Shown here piece after piece: positions 18,791 to 27,279 of a stretch of DNA of 64,000 nt. Numbering within the stretch: position 1 is the stretch's first letter; every line of letters begins with the position of its first letter. The translations under genes and the position numbers were made by a program. Source of the DNA: Nakamurella sp. PAMC28650 (GTDB lineage Bacteria; Actinomycetota; Actinomycetes; Mycobacteriales; Nakamurellaceae); contig NZ_CP060298.1 of the NCBI RefSeq assembly GCF_014303395.1, forward strand, positions 5,103,001-5,167,000. The letters are read 5' to 3'. The notes beneath the pieces were generated by a model. It did no database searches and was not told the origin of the DNA. It was given only the letters and a program-made list of their open reading frames with translations.

Positions 18791-18943
18791 TGTCAACTTC
18801 CCCGCGCTGATCAACCTCGTCCGCGCGCATCCACTTCCCCCGCGCTCATCAACTTCGTCCGCGCTGATCAACTTTCCAGATCTGGGACCGGAGTGACACG
18901 AATCGACCCGTTCGTGAGCGCCGGCGAAGTTGATCAGCGCGCA
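18791..18943. repeat. 19-bp tandem repeats plus inverted copy between DUF1003 and fgd
   Basis: Five units begin at 18791, 18808, 18827, 18846 and 18865 with consensus TGATCAACTTCnnCCGCGC; spacing is 17, then 19, 19, 19. A reverse copy, GGCGAAGTTGATCA flanked by GCGC, lies near 18922-18938, so several long hairpins are possible. It occupies a convergent gap and may act as a two-way terminator or REP-like element. Confidence 0.85.
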
Positions 18944-18962
18944 GGCTGCCGGACGCGGGGGC

Positions 18963-19961
18963 TCACAGGGCGCGGAGCCGGGGCAGGATCTCGTTGCCGT
19001 AGAGCTCGAGGAACTTTGCCTGGTCCGGACCCGGTGCGTGGAACACGAGGTGCTTGAAGCCGAGATCGATGTAATGCTTGATCTTCTCGACGTGCTCCTC
19101 GGGATCGGTGGAGACGATCCACCGTGACGCGGCCTGCTCGACCGGGAGGTCGTCGGCGAGGCGCTGCATCTCCAGCGGGTCCTCCACACCCATCTTCTGA
19201 TCCGGCGTCAGCGCCAGCGCGCCCCAGTACTTGGTGTCGTTCATCGCCTGCTCGCGGTCGTGGGAGAACGACACCTTCATCTCGATCAGCAGATCCATGT
19301 CGTCCAGCGTCCGACCGACCTTGCCCGCTCCCTCGGCCAGCGCGGGCAGCAGGGTGTCCCGGTAGAGGGAGTCTGCCTTGCCGGAGGTGGTGATGAAACC
19401 GTCGGCGATCCGCCCGGCCAACCTGGTGGCCGCCGGCCCAGATGCACCGATGTAGATGGGCACCGGGATCTCCGGCTTGTCGTAGATGGTGGCCTTGTCG
19501 GTCTGGTAGTAGGTGCCCTCGAACGTCACCCGGTCCTCGCGCCAGAGCTGCTGGATCAGAGTGACGGCCTCCTTCATCCGGGCGAAGCGTTCCTTGCCGT
19601 CGGGCCAGGTCAGGCCCAAGGGAACCTCGTTGAGCGACTCGCCGGAACCCACTCCGAGGATGACGCGACCGGGGAACAGCAGGCCCAACGTCGCAAAGGC
19701 CTGCGCGATGACGGCCGGGTGGTAGCGGAAGGTCGGCGTCAGCACACTGGTGCCCAGGATGATCTTCTCGGTACTGGCCCCGAGAGCACCGAGCCAGGGA
19801 AGAGCAGCCGGCGCATGTCCGCCGTCGTGCCTCCAGGGCTGGAGGTGATCGGACACGAAGACCGAATCGAAGCCGGCCTGCTCGGCCAGCACCCCGAAGT
19901 CGACGAGCTCCCTCGGCCCGAACTGCTCTGCGGAAGCCTTGTATCCCAGACGTAATGCCAT
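18963..19961 (-). CDS. fgd: F420-dependent glucose-6-phosphate dehydrogenase
   Basis: A 332-residue luciferase-like TIM-barrel enzyme that oxidises glucose 6-phosphate to 6-phosphogluconolactone and reduces cofactor F420. It follows mycobacterial Fgd1 closely: LGYKASAEQFGPRELV, SDHLQPWRHDGGHAP, LGTSVLTPTFRYHPAVIAQAF, VGSGESLNE and FHAPGPDQAKFLELY. The histidine and tryptophan in SDHLQPW (mycobacterial H40 and W44) are the active-site residues. ATG 19961 follows GGAG. It implies the organism makes F420 and supplies reduced F420 to other enzymes. Confidence 0.93.
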   Translation of the reverse strand: MALRLGYKASAEQFGPRELVDFGVLAEQAGFDSVFVSDHLQPWRHDGGHAPAALPWLGALGASTEKIILGTSVLTPTFRYHPAVIAQAFATLGLLFPGRVILGVGSGESLNEVPLGLTWPDGKERFARMKEAVTLIQQLWREDRVTFEGTYYQTDKATIYDKPEIPVPIYIGASGPAATRLAGRIADGFITTSGKADSLYRDTLLPALAEGAGKVGRTLDDMDLLIEMKVSFSHDREQAMNDTKYWGALALTPDQKMGVEDPLEMQRLADDLPVEQAASRWIVSTDPEEHVEKIKHYIDLGFKHLVFHAPGPDQAKFLELYGNEILPRLRAL

Positions 19962-20038
19962 TGCTGTTGCTCCTTCGTCCCGGCGGTGAGGTCACCGATG
20001 TGAGCGACCGCCGGGTCTCATTCTTACTCGTACCGGGA

Positions 20039-20968
20039 TCAGCCGGCGAGAAGGGTGGAGACCGTCACCGGCGCCAGACCTCTGGACCGGAGGTCGTCGA
20101 GCACCCCGGGCAGGGCGTCGACGGTGCTCTGATGACCGAGATGCATGCTGACGATCGCACCGGGCACCGCGGCCTTCAGCGCCGACCGGACGGCCGGTCC
20201 GCCGGGGTCCGTGTAGTCCATCGAGTCGAGATCGTAGGAGAGGCAGGTCGCGTAACCGGCCGCGCCGGCGAGGGTCTTCACCTGGTCACTGGCGTGCTGG
20301 GCCTGCGACTGACGAAAATAGGCGCCGGGTGAGCCGGTCAGCTTGGTCAGCACATCGCGACAACGGACGATCTCGCTGGTGATCTGATCCGCCGGCAGCG
20401 AATTGATGTCCAGATGCTGATAGGTGTGATTGCCCAGCTCATGGCCGCCGGCCAGGATCGTCTTCGCCATCTGCGGATTGTCCTGCAACCACGTGCCGAT
20501 CGCCATGACGGTGATCCTGGCCTTCCGGTCCTTGACGATCTGCAGGATCGCGGTCGCCAGGCTCAGATCGCCGGCACCGTGGAAGGTCAGGGCCACCTGG
20601 GGTTTGCTGGTGGGGCCGGTCATCACCTCGACCGCCGGACCGGTGTGCGGGCGGGATGCGGTGGTCCGGTTGCTGGTGCGGGCGCTGGTCCGGGTCGTCG
20701 TGGCGGCCGTCGTACCGGAGGGGGTGACGGTCGCGGGAGGGGTGACGTCCGTGGTGCTGGTCGCTGGGGTCGACGCCGCCGAGACGGTCGTCGACCCGGG
20801 CGCGCCGCCTCCCGGCGCGGTGGTCGGCGCGGTGATCGGCGCGGCCGTCGGTGCGTTCGAGGTCGTCGTGGCGATGGCCTTCACCGCCTTCGTGCACCCG
20901 GCGACGCCGGCGGCAAACAGCGCCAGGCCGGCCGCGAGGAGGGACCTACGGGATGGTGTGGACGGCAT
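20039..20968 (-). CDS. polysaccharide deacetylase-like lipoprotein with altered active site
   Basis: A 309-residue secreted NodB-fold protein. RR at 7-8 and lipobox VAGC (C25) suggest a Tat-type lipoprotein, followed by a Thr/Ala/Pro-rich linker to residue 115. In the NodB domain the usual TFDDGP reads TFHGAGD (128-134), so the catalytic-base aspartate is replaced by H130 and G131, though D134 follows. Metal histidines are kept (H181 and H185 in GNHTYQH), as is a C-terminal SMHLGH (H276). Motif 3 is weak (FRQSQ). It may deacetylate a different glycan or only bind it. ATG 20968 is the better start. Confidence 0.83.
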   Translation of the reverse strand: MPSTPSRRSLLAAGLALFAAGVAGCTKAVKAIATTTSNAPTAAPITAPTTAPGGGAPGSTTVSAASTPATSTTDVTPPATVTPSGTTAATTTRTSARTSNRTTASRPHTGPAVEVMTGPTSKPQVALTFHGAGDLSLATAILQIVKDRKARITVMAIGTWLQDNPQMAKTILAGGHELGNHTYQHLDINSLPADQITSEIVRCRDVLTKLTGSPGAYFRQSQAQHASDQVKTLAGAAGYATCLSYDLDSMDYTDPGGPAVRSALKAAVPGAIVSMHLGHQSTVDALPGVLDDLRSRGLAPVTVSTLLAG

Positions 20969-21217
20969 GCGTCCAGGATAAGGAGCATCGCCCATCACTC
21001 AGAGGCCCCCACCCTGAACCCTCTCGCGACGTAATGCCGTAGCCACCCTCGTAACACCCGATTCGGGCTAATTGTCCAATTACCATCGGGCGGGCGGCAT
21101 GACGCGGCTCAAGGGACCGAGCAGGCCGCCCTGTCGCGGCTCCGACGCGCCGCCGCCGCGCCGAGGTGCGCGACCACGACCCAGCCTCCGATGCCGACGC
21201 TCCAACACGAGCAACGA

Positions 21218-22423
21218 TCAGCCGAGCGCCTCGCGGACGACTGCCGCCACCTGTGCGGCCTCGATCAGGAATCCATCGTGTCCGTGATCCGAGTGCATAG
21301 TGATCAGCGGCGCAGCGGTAGGGGCGGCGGCGATCCGCGCGCCCTCGGCCGGCGTGTACAGACGGTCGGAATCGACCACGGCGACGGTCAGGTCGACCGG
21401 AAATCGTTGCAGGGCAGCATCGATGCCCCCGCGACCGCGGCCGAGGTCATGTGAGTTCATCGCCTCCGTGAGCACGAGATAGGAGTTCGCGTCGAACCGG
21501 CGTCCCAGCTTGTCGCCGTGGTACCTGAGATACGACTCCACTGCGAACTGGGGCGGATCGACGTCAGGCTGGAGAGCACGACCGAACCGGGTGTTGAACT
21601 CGTATCCGGACCGGTAGGTGGTGTGGGCGATCTGCCGGGCGACGGACAGCCCGGCCAGGGGGGCCGCACCACCGTAGTAGTCACCGCCGGCGAAGTGCGG
21701 GTCCATCCGAACTGCTGCGAGCTGCGCTGCGGCCCAGGCGATCTGATCGCCGGAGGCGGCGGCCGTGGTGGCGATCGCGATCACCTTCCTGACCCGATCG
21801 GGATACATCGCCCCCCACTCGAGAGCACGCATACCGCCCATCGAACCGCCGAGCACCGCAGCAAACGAGCGGACGCCGAGGCGCTGTGCGAGTACCGCTT
21901 CCGTGGCGACCTGGTCCCGAATGGTCAACGAGGGGAATCTCGAGCCGTAGGGCTGGCCGTCGGGAGCAGCCGAGGAGGGTCCCGTCGTCCCCCGGCACCC
22001 ACCCAGCACATTGGCCGCCAGCACGAAGTACTTCTCGTCGTCCAGAGGAGCGCCGGGACCGATCAGGCCGTCCCACCAGCCCGGGGTCGGGTGGTCGGGA
22101 CCGACCGGGCCGATCACGTGGGAGTCACCCGTCAGGGCGTGCAGCACGAGAACTGCGTTGTCGCCGGCCTCGTTCAGACGTCCCCAGGACTGGAAACACA
22201 CCGTGACATCCGCCAGTCCGGTACCGGACTCGAGGATCAGATCACCGATCTGGAGGTACTGCCGTTCGGCCGGCGATGCCAACGATGCCGGAGGTGCCGA
22301 TCGCCGATCGGCCGGGGGGCGGCGCAGGCCGGGACCGGCACCGTTCCTGCGGACGGTCGGCTCCACAGCGGAGTCGACCGTCGCGCGGGAGGCGGCGCCG
22401 GTCCCGGCTTCGAGTGCGGTCAC
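21218..22423 (-). CDS. metX: homoserine O-acetyltransferase
   Basis: A 401-residue alpha/beta hydrolase that transfers acetyl from acetyl-CoA to homoserine. Nucleophile S194 lies in VLGGSMGGMRALEW; the acid is D351 or D353 (VVDSDRLY) and the histidine is H382 (GHDGFL). Other family motifs are LVLHALTGDSH and NVLGGCRGTTGPSS. The first 50 residues are disordered and exceed the mycobacterial protein, so the true start could be downstream. It lies 5 bp after metY and should share its riboswitch. MetX versus succinyl specificity is assigned from sequence resemblance and the metY partner. Confidence 0.93.
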   Translation of the reverse strand: MTALEAGTGAASRATVDSAVEPTVRRNGAGPGLRRPPADRRSAPPASLASPAERQYLQIGDLILESGTGLADVTVCFQSWGRLNEAGDNAVLVLHALTGDSHVIGPVGPDHPTPGWWDGLIGPGAPLDDEKYFVLAANVLGGCRGTTGPSSAAPDGQPYGSRFPSLTIRDQVATEAVLAQRLGVRSFAAVLGGSMGGMRALEWGAMYPDRVRKVIAIATTAAASGDQIAWAAAQLAAVRMDPHFAGGDYYGGAAPLAGLSVARQIAHTTYRSGYEFNTRFGRALQPDVDPPQFAVESYLRYHGDKLGRRFDANSYLVLTEAMNSHDLGRGRGGIDAALQRFPVDLTVAVVDSDRLYTPAEGARIAAAPTAAPLITMHSDHGHDGFLIEAAQVAAVVREALG

Positions 22424-22428
22424 CAGCG

Positions 22429-23742
22429 TCAGGACTTGGCGGCCCGGAACCCGGCGTCGAGGTCGGCCAGGATGTCGTCGATGTTCTCGGTACCGACGGC
22501 CAACCGGATCAGGCCGGGGGTCACGCCGGTGGTCAGCTGCTCGGCCGGCGAGAGCTGACCGTGAGTGGTCGATGCCGGGTGGATCACCAGCGAACGGACG
22601 TCACCGATGTTGGCCAGGTTGGTGAACAGTTCCAGCGCATCGGTGAAGACCTGCCCGGCCTCCACGCCACCCTTGATCTCGAAGGCGACGATCGGACCGC
22701 CACCGAGCGGCGAGTACTTCTGCTGCTGCGCATGCCATTTGCTGGATTCGAGCGCCGGGTAGGACACCGATTCCACCTCGTCGCGCCCCTCGAGGAACTG
22801 GGCGACCTTGGTGGCGTTGGAGACGTGCCGCTCCATCCGGAGGCTGAGCGTCTCGATCCCCTGGGCCAGCAGGAAGGCGTTGAACGGCGAGATCGACGGG
22901 CCCATGTCACGCAACGACTGCAGTCGCGTCTTGAAGATGAACGACACGTTCGACTTGAACAGGCCCTCCGGGCCCAGGTCGCGCCCCCAGACCAGGTTGT
23001 TGTAGCTGGGGTCCGGGTTGTTGAAGTTCGGGAATTTCGCCGGGTCCGCAGTCCAGTCGAAGTTGCCGGAGTCGACGATCGCGCCGCCGATGGCCGTGCC
23101 ATGACCACCGAGGTACTTGGTCGCCGAGTGCACGATGATGTCGACGCCGAACTCGAAGGGCCGGATCAGGAACGGCGTCGGCACCGTGTTGTCGACGATC
23201 AACGGGACCCCGTTCTCGTGCGCCACCCCGGCGACGAGTTCGAAGTCCAGAACATCGAGCTGCGGGTTGGAGATCGACTCCGCGTAGAACAGCTTGGTGT
23301 TCGGCTTGACCGCTGCACGCCAGGAATCGGCATCGTCCGGGTCCTCGACGAAGTCGACGGTGATGCCGTACTTGGGCAGGGTGTAGTGCAGCAGGTTGTA
23401 GGTGCCGCCGTACAACCGCGGCGAGGACACGATGTGGTCACCGGCCTCGGCGATGGACAGGATCGCGAGGGTCTCGGCGGCCTGTCCGGATGCCACCAGC
23501 AGCGCGCCGACACCGCCCTCCAGCGAGGCGATCCGGTCCTCCACCACGGCCGTGGTCGGGTTCATGATGCGCGTGTAGATGTTGCCGAGCTCCTCGAGCG
23601 CGAACAACTTTCGTCCGTGCTCGGAGGAATCGAAGGCGAACGACGTCGTCTGGTAGATCGGCAGGGCCCGGGCCTTGGTGGTCGGGTCAGGCGTCTGTCC
23701 GGCGTGGATCTGTCGGGTTTCGAAGGACCATTGGGGGCTCAT
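22429..23742 (-). CDS. metY: O-acetylhomoserine sulfhydrylase
   Basis: A 437-residue Cys/Met PLP enzyme of the long MetY type, converting O-acetylhomoserine and sulfide to homocysteine. PLP lysine K209 is in VHSATKYLGGHGT, and D184 (LIVDNTVPTPFL) contacts the ring. The insertion FDWTADPAKFPNFNNPDPSYN between about residues 226 and 247 is typical of sulfhydrylases. ATG 23742 follows CTGGAG; the upstream open frame runs through the riboswitch. It is the first gene of the metY-metX unit. Confidence 0.94.
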   Translation of the reverse strand: MSPQWSFETRQIHAGQTPDPTTKARALPIYQTTSFAFDSSEHGRKLFALEELGNIYTRIMNPTTAVVEDRIASLEGGVGALLVASGQAAETLAILSIAEAGDHIVSSPRLYGGTYNLLHYTLPKYGITVDFVEDPDDADSWRAAVKPNTKLFYAESISNPQLDVLDFELVAGVAHENGVPLIVDNTVPTPFLIRPFEFGVDIIVHSATKYLGGHGTAIGGAIVDSGNFDWTADPAKFPNFNNPDPSYNNLVWGRDLGPEGLFKSNVSFIFKTRLQSLRDMGPSISPFNAFLLAQGIETLSLRMERHVSNATKVAQFLEGRDEVESVSYPALESSKWHAQQQKYSPLGGGPIVAFEIKGGVEAGQVFTDALELFTNLANIGDVRSLVIHPASTTHGQLSPAEQLTTGVTPGLIRLAVGTENIDDILADLDAGFRAAKS

Positions 23743-23844
23743 CGTTGTGCTCCAGAGGTGGGCCTGCTCGTCGCAGGCGAGGGCGGAGAGTAAGCCGCGA
23801 CAGCGGTTCACCCGGTTCGACTTCGATTTGGGCTCGCCCACTGG

Positions 23845-23965
23845 CGGGCCCGCGCTTGCGATCCATCAGTTTCGATGGACCGCCTGGTCATCACCCGGGG
23901 CACCCCACCGCGAGTGGAGGGTTGCCGCCCAGCAAGCCGGGGCTGTCGCTGGAACTCAAGACCTG
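23845..23965 (-). promoter_or_regulatory. SAM-IV riboswitch upstream of metY
   Basis: On the minus strand the leader reads a GAGTTCCAGCGACAGCCCCG core, then GGCTTGCTGGGCGGCAACC, CCTCCACTCGCGGTGGGGTG and CCCCGGGTGATGACCAGG, followed by two more hairpins. This matches the actinobacterial SAM-IV aptamer (a SAM-I-like core with altered peripheral helices), known before the Mycobacterium metY homologue. It ends about 100 nt before the start codon. High S-adenosylmethionine should lower expression of metY and metX. The exact edges are approximate. Confidence 0.9.
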
Positions 23966-23971
23966 TCGACG

Positions 23972-23977
23972 ATCCTA
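23972..23977 (-). promoter_or_regulatory. -10 hexamer for the riboswitch-controlled metYX transcript
   Basis: TAGGAT on the minus strand lies a few bases upstream of the aptamer, as expected for a transcript beginning just before it. No clear -35 is seen. Confidence 0.55.
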
Positions 23978-24108
23978 GCGGTCCCCGACCGGCGATGCCC
24001 GCCGACCACGGAAACGACCACCCGGGGATCTCCCGCCCCTGCTCGGAGCCCTCTGCCGCGCCCCATCCCGTGCCCCATCCCCAGCCCCTGCGCCGAGACC
24101 TGCGCCGC

Positions 24109-24774
24109 CTACTCGGCGGGACGGGTTTCGCTGTTGTTCGCGGCGGCGAGCGCCTCGGCGTGCATCCTGGCCACTGCGCGCAGGTCCGACTCCGGATCCT
24201 GCCCGGCCGCCCCGGCCGCGTACGCGATCCGGAAGATCTGCTCGGCAGCGGAATCTCCTGACGGCATCGCGACGACGATGCCGGCCCTGGCCGCACGCGA
24301 TCCCAGCTTCGCCGCCAGGGCGACCGAAGGCTGACCGAGCGCGACCCCGGCGATCACCGACGACCGACCCCTCTCCTCCTTCTTGAGTTCGTCCCAACGG
24401 ACCTGCTGATCGGCGGCGTCGTGGAGCGGAGCAGCATCGCCGAAGACGTGCGGATGCCTGCGCACCAGTTTGTCCACCAGACCCGCGGCCACATCGTCGA
24501 TGTCGAACCCGCCGTCGGCCGCATCCCGCTCGGAGGCGATCCTGGCGTGGAACAGCACCTGCAGCAGGACGTCCCCGAGTTCTTCCTCGATCTCCCCGTG
24601 ATCGCCGTCCTCCAGCGCCTGCAGCAACTCGTAGCACTCCTCGACGAGGTAGCGCCGCAACGAATCGTGGGTCTGCTCGGCATCCCAGGGGCAGCCCCCC
24701 GGGGATCGCAATCGATCCATCACCCGGACGGCCTCGGCCAGCGCGGACGGCCGGTGGAGTTGCTGCTCGCTCAT
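24109..24774 (-). CDS. mazG: MazG-family nucleoside triphosphate pyrophosphohydrolase
   Basis: A 221-residue enzyme hydrolysing NTPs or dNTPs to monophosphates and pyrophosphate. The all-alpha NTP-PPase core is clear: MDRLRSPGGCPWDAEQTHDSL, then the metal-binding EExxE and ExxD pair in VEECYELLQALE and EIEEELGDVLLQV. The C-terminal second half is short and degenerate, as in mycobacterial MazG (Rv1021). It lies 43 bp after the SurA-like lipoprotein gene on the same strand. Confidence 0.92.
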   Translation of the reverse strand: MSEQQLHRPSALAEAVRVMDRLRSPGGCPWDAEQTHDSLRRYLVEECYELLQALEDGDHGEIEEELGDVLLQVLFHARIASERDAADGGFDIDDVAAGLVDKLVRRHPHVFGDAAPLHDAADQQVRWDELKKEERGRSSVIAGVALGQPSVALAAKLGSRAARAGIVVAMPSGDSAAEQIFRIAYAAGAAGQDPESDLRAVARMHAEALAAANNSETRPAE

Positions 24775-24817
24775 CCCCGCAACCTACCGATTCAGCGGGG
24801 GCCACCTCGAAGGGAGG

Positions 24818-25744
24818 TCAGAGCCCATCGTTGCCGGGGACCACCTGGAGGCTGGCCGGATCCCACAGACCGTAGCGGGGGTTGACCGAGATCCCGGCCG
24901 CTCCCTGGTAGGGCGCCAGCAGCAGCGCCCCGACGTTGAAGAGCGACGACAGACCGGCCAGCGAGCTGAAGGCCGCCGGGGTGAGGTTGGTCGAGATGAC
25001 GGAGCGTCCGGACGTTCGCAAGACCAGGTACCCGCTGGACCCGGGGACGATCACCACGGCCCCCGTCGACGGTTGGTAGAGGCCCGCCGTGCCGGCCGCC
25101 GGCGTCTGCAACAGGCGGTAGACCTTCTTCGGCACGCCATTGGTGGGTCCGACCGCCGCCACCGCTGCATCCATCGAGCCCGGATCGGCGATGAAATGCG
25201 ACCTCAGGCTCACCGCCTCGGCTCGACTGGCGGCCGGTACCCCCTCGGCGGTGACCGCGACGTCGCTCACCGGCGCTCCGGCGGCCGGCAGTGCCTTCAC
25301 CAGCGCGTCGAGTGCGACGGCGTCGTGCAGGACGTCGGCCTCCTTGGCCTTGGGCAACCCGACCTGCAGCGGGAGATTGGGATCGGCGCCCGGGGCGGTG
25401 ACCTGGGCCTGGGCCGCCGCCAATTCGGCGTCGGTGATGACGATGCCCTTCGCCGCGAGCGCCTTTGCGATCAGCGCATGACGTACTGCGAAGGTGATCT
25501 GGGCGCGATTGAAGCTGGCCGTCTCGACGTCGGTCGGCGTGGTCGTGACGTTCTCCTGGGTGAACACCGAAGAGTCGTGCTGGACGGATGCATCTGAGAC
25601 CGAGCCGCCATCGACCAGGTAGGCCGACCCGGCTTCGTTGCCGATCGAGCAGCCCGTGGTCGTCATCAGGGTCAGGCCCACCACCGCGGCTACCCATCGC
25701 TTGCGATGGGACGGGGGACGACCGGTTGTCCAATGCAGGCTCAC
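24818..25744 (-). CDS. SurA-like lipoprotein
   Basis: A 308-residue exported lipoprotein with a basic N-terminus and lipobox TTGC (C32). Residues about 75-140 (FNRAQITFAVRHALIAKALAAK, ITDAELAAAQAQ) resemble the SurA/trigger-factor-like N-terminal chaperone helices annotated beside mfd and mazG in actinobacteria; no PPIase domain is evident. The role is probably envelope protein folding, an inference. The GTG start follows GGAGGTG. mazG follows, and mfd, its usual other neighbour, is 34 kb away. Confidence 0.72.
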   Translation of the reverse strand: MSLHWTTGRPPSHRKRWVAAVVGLTLMTTTGCSIGNEAGSAYLVDGGSVSDASVQHDSSVFTQENVTTTPTDVETASFNRAQITFAVRHALIAKALAAKGIVITDAELAAAQAQVTAPGADPNLPLQVGLPKAKEADVLHDAVALDALVKALPAAGAPVSDVAVTAEGVPAASRAEAVSLRSHFIADPGSMDAAVAAVGPTNGVPKKVYRLLQTPAAGTAGLYQPSTGAVVIVPGSSGYLVLRTSGRSVISTNLTPAAFSSLAGLSSLFNVGALLLAPYQGAAGISVNPRYGLWDPASLQVVPGNDGL

Positions 25745-26179
25745 GCACCACCTCCGAATGTCGTCGAACGACCAACCGCGTCACCCTCCCACATCAGGCG
25801 GCGGCGACCACCACCGAGGCCGCCGCGCATGGCTCGGCCGATGCGCGCCGGTCATCTATCAGGCGAACTTTTCAGGCCACCACATCCCCTTGTGGACCAG
25901 CAGTCGTCCTTTTCGGCACCGTCAGTCACAACACTACGTTCGGTAGTCAGTAGGACGTGCCCCAACCAGTGACCATCGGTAGTTTTCACGAGCCGTGCGT
26001 AACGACGGGCCGTATCGCCGCAGATCAACCGCCTGGACCGCAGCTCGATTGCCTGCCAGACTTCACACATATTCAACAAGGGCGGAGACCCAAGTCACTC
26101 CCAGTAGTCCTTGACTGGGAGAGGTCACGATACTCCGCCGATCCGGCGTAGGAACATTCCAAAGAACCTGAGGCCCGTC
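25745..26179. other. divergent intergenic region with hairpins
   Basis: 435 bp between the SurA-like gene and the first beta-helix gene, lower in GC than the coding regions. It holds the hairpin at 26098-26121 and a smaller one, ACTAC-GTTCG-GTAGT (about 25932-25946). No gene is supported. Confidence 0.55.
26098..26121 (+). promoter_or_regulatory. hairpin in the leader of the first beta-helix gene
   Basis: CTCCCAGT (26098-26105) pairs perfectly with ACTGGGAG (26114-26121) across an 8-nt loop, 58 bp before the start codon at 26180. It could be an operator or an RNA element; which is unknown. Confidence 0.5.
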
Positions 26180-27265
26180 ATGCCCTCTTCCTCCCCCAGC
26201 CACATCGTCAAATCCCTGGTGATGAACCGGCGCTCCGCTCTCCTGCTCGGCCTGGTCAGCGTGCCGGCCGTCGGAGTGCTTTCGATGACCGGCAGCGCCC
26301 AAGCCGATACCTCCCCGGCGATCTCCGTGCTGGACGCTGTTGTCGTACAGAAGGGTCCGATGGCGCCGGTCGTCGGCACTCCGGGCACCTACCGACCCGA
26401 CGAGACGACGACCGGGTGGCGCCCCGTGAGGGCCTCGCTGACCAGCCACGCCGGAGACATCCTCATCACCAAGCCGGGCACCGTGATCGAAGGCCTGTTC
26501 ATCACCGGCCGGGTCTTGGTCCGGGCCGCCAACGTCACCATCCGACAGTGCGAGATCGTGGGAAACGGCTATGCGGGCGGGAACACCGGCCTCGTCGACT
26601 GCAATCACCCGGCGGCTGCAAACGTTGTCATCGAGGACTGCGAACTCCATCAGGGCGTCGAAACCGCCAACGTCTGGCACGACGGGGTCATCGGCCACGA
26701 CTACACCGCCCGCCGCAACCTCGTCTACGACACCGTCGACGGTTTCGGGGCCTACAACAGCTACAGCCCGGGCCAGCCTGCGAACGTGGTGATAGAGGCG
26801 AACTATGTTCGAGAACTTTCCTACTTCAGCCCCGATCCAAACCATTCGGACAACCGCACCCATAACGACGGCATCCAGATCCAGGGCAACGGTGGCATTC
26901 AGATCCTGGGCAATCACATCCGCGGGTATGCCTCCTCGACGGTTGGAACAGGCCCTCAGAATGACCCCTATTTCCCCCTGATCACCGGGCACGTGGTCAC
27001 TTGCACTCCGACTGTCAGCGCCATCACCGGTATCACGGTGGAGAACAACTGGTTCTACGGCGGCGTGTGCGGGTTCATCGCTATCGCCGGGTCCAAGGGT
27101 GCCTCGAACCTCGGGACGATCACCAACAATCGGTTCGGTACCGACATGCGACTGAAGACGCCCATCCAGTTGGACAACACGTTGACCGGCACCTTCTCGA
27201 ACAACGTCTGGGACAACGACGCTGCGACAACTTCCGCCGCGTACTACAAGCCGGGAACGATCTGA
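26180..27265 (+). CDS. secreted right-handed beta-helix protein (paralogue 1)
   Basis: A 361-residue exported protein. RR at residues 17-18 before a hydrophobic stretch and an AQA cleavage site suggest Tat export. The mature part has parallel beta-helix rungs: PGTVIEGLFITG, VRAANVTIRQC, NVVIEDCELHQG, DYTARRNLVYDTVDGFG, NVVIEANYV, HNDGIQIQG. Such folds are typical of polysaccharide lyases and hydrolases, and the conserved THNDGIQIQG with DGFGAYN could be an active or binding site; no family was assigned. It is a paralogue of 31371-32393, sharing these motifs in the same order. ATG 26180 is likely; ATG 26222 is an alternative. It is convergent with the sugar transferase. Confidence 0.75.
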   Translation: MPSSSPSHIVKSLVMNRRSALLLGLVSVPAVGVLSMTGSAQADTSPAISVLDAVVVQKGPMAPVVGTPGTYRPDETTTGWRPVRASLTSHAGDILITKPGTVIEGLFITGRVLVRAANVTIRQCEIVGNGYAGGNTGLVDCNHPAAANVVIEDCELHQGVETANVWHDGVIGHDYTARRNLVYDTVDGFGAYNSYSPGQPANVVIEANYVRELSYFSPDPNHSDNRTHNDGIQIQGNGGIQILGNHIRGYASSTVGTGPQNDPYFPLITGHVVTCTPTVSAITGITVENNWFYGGVCGFIAIAGSKGASNLGTITNNRFGTDMRLKTPIQLDNTLTGTFSNNVWDNDAATTSAAYYKPGTI

Positions 27266-27279
27266 AACCAGGGCCAGGA

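Noticed and set aside
18791-18943. CRISPR array or attachment site at the 19-bp repeats
   Set aside because: Units are directly joined without spacers, and no cas genes, integrase or tRNA lie nearby.
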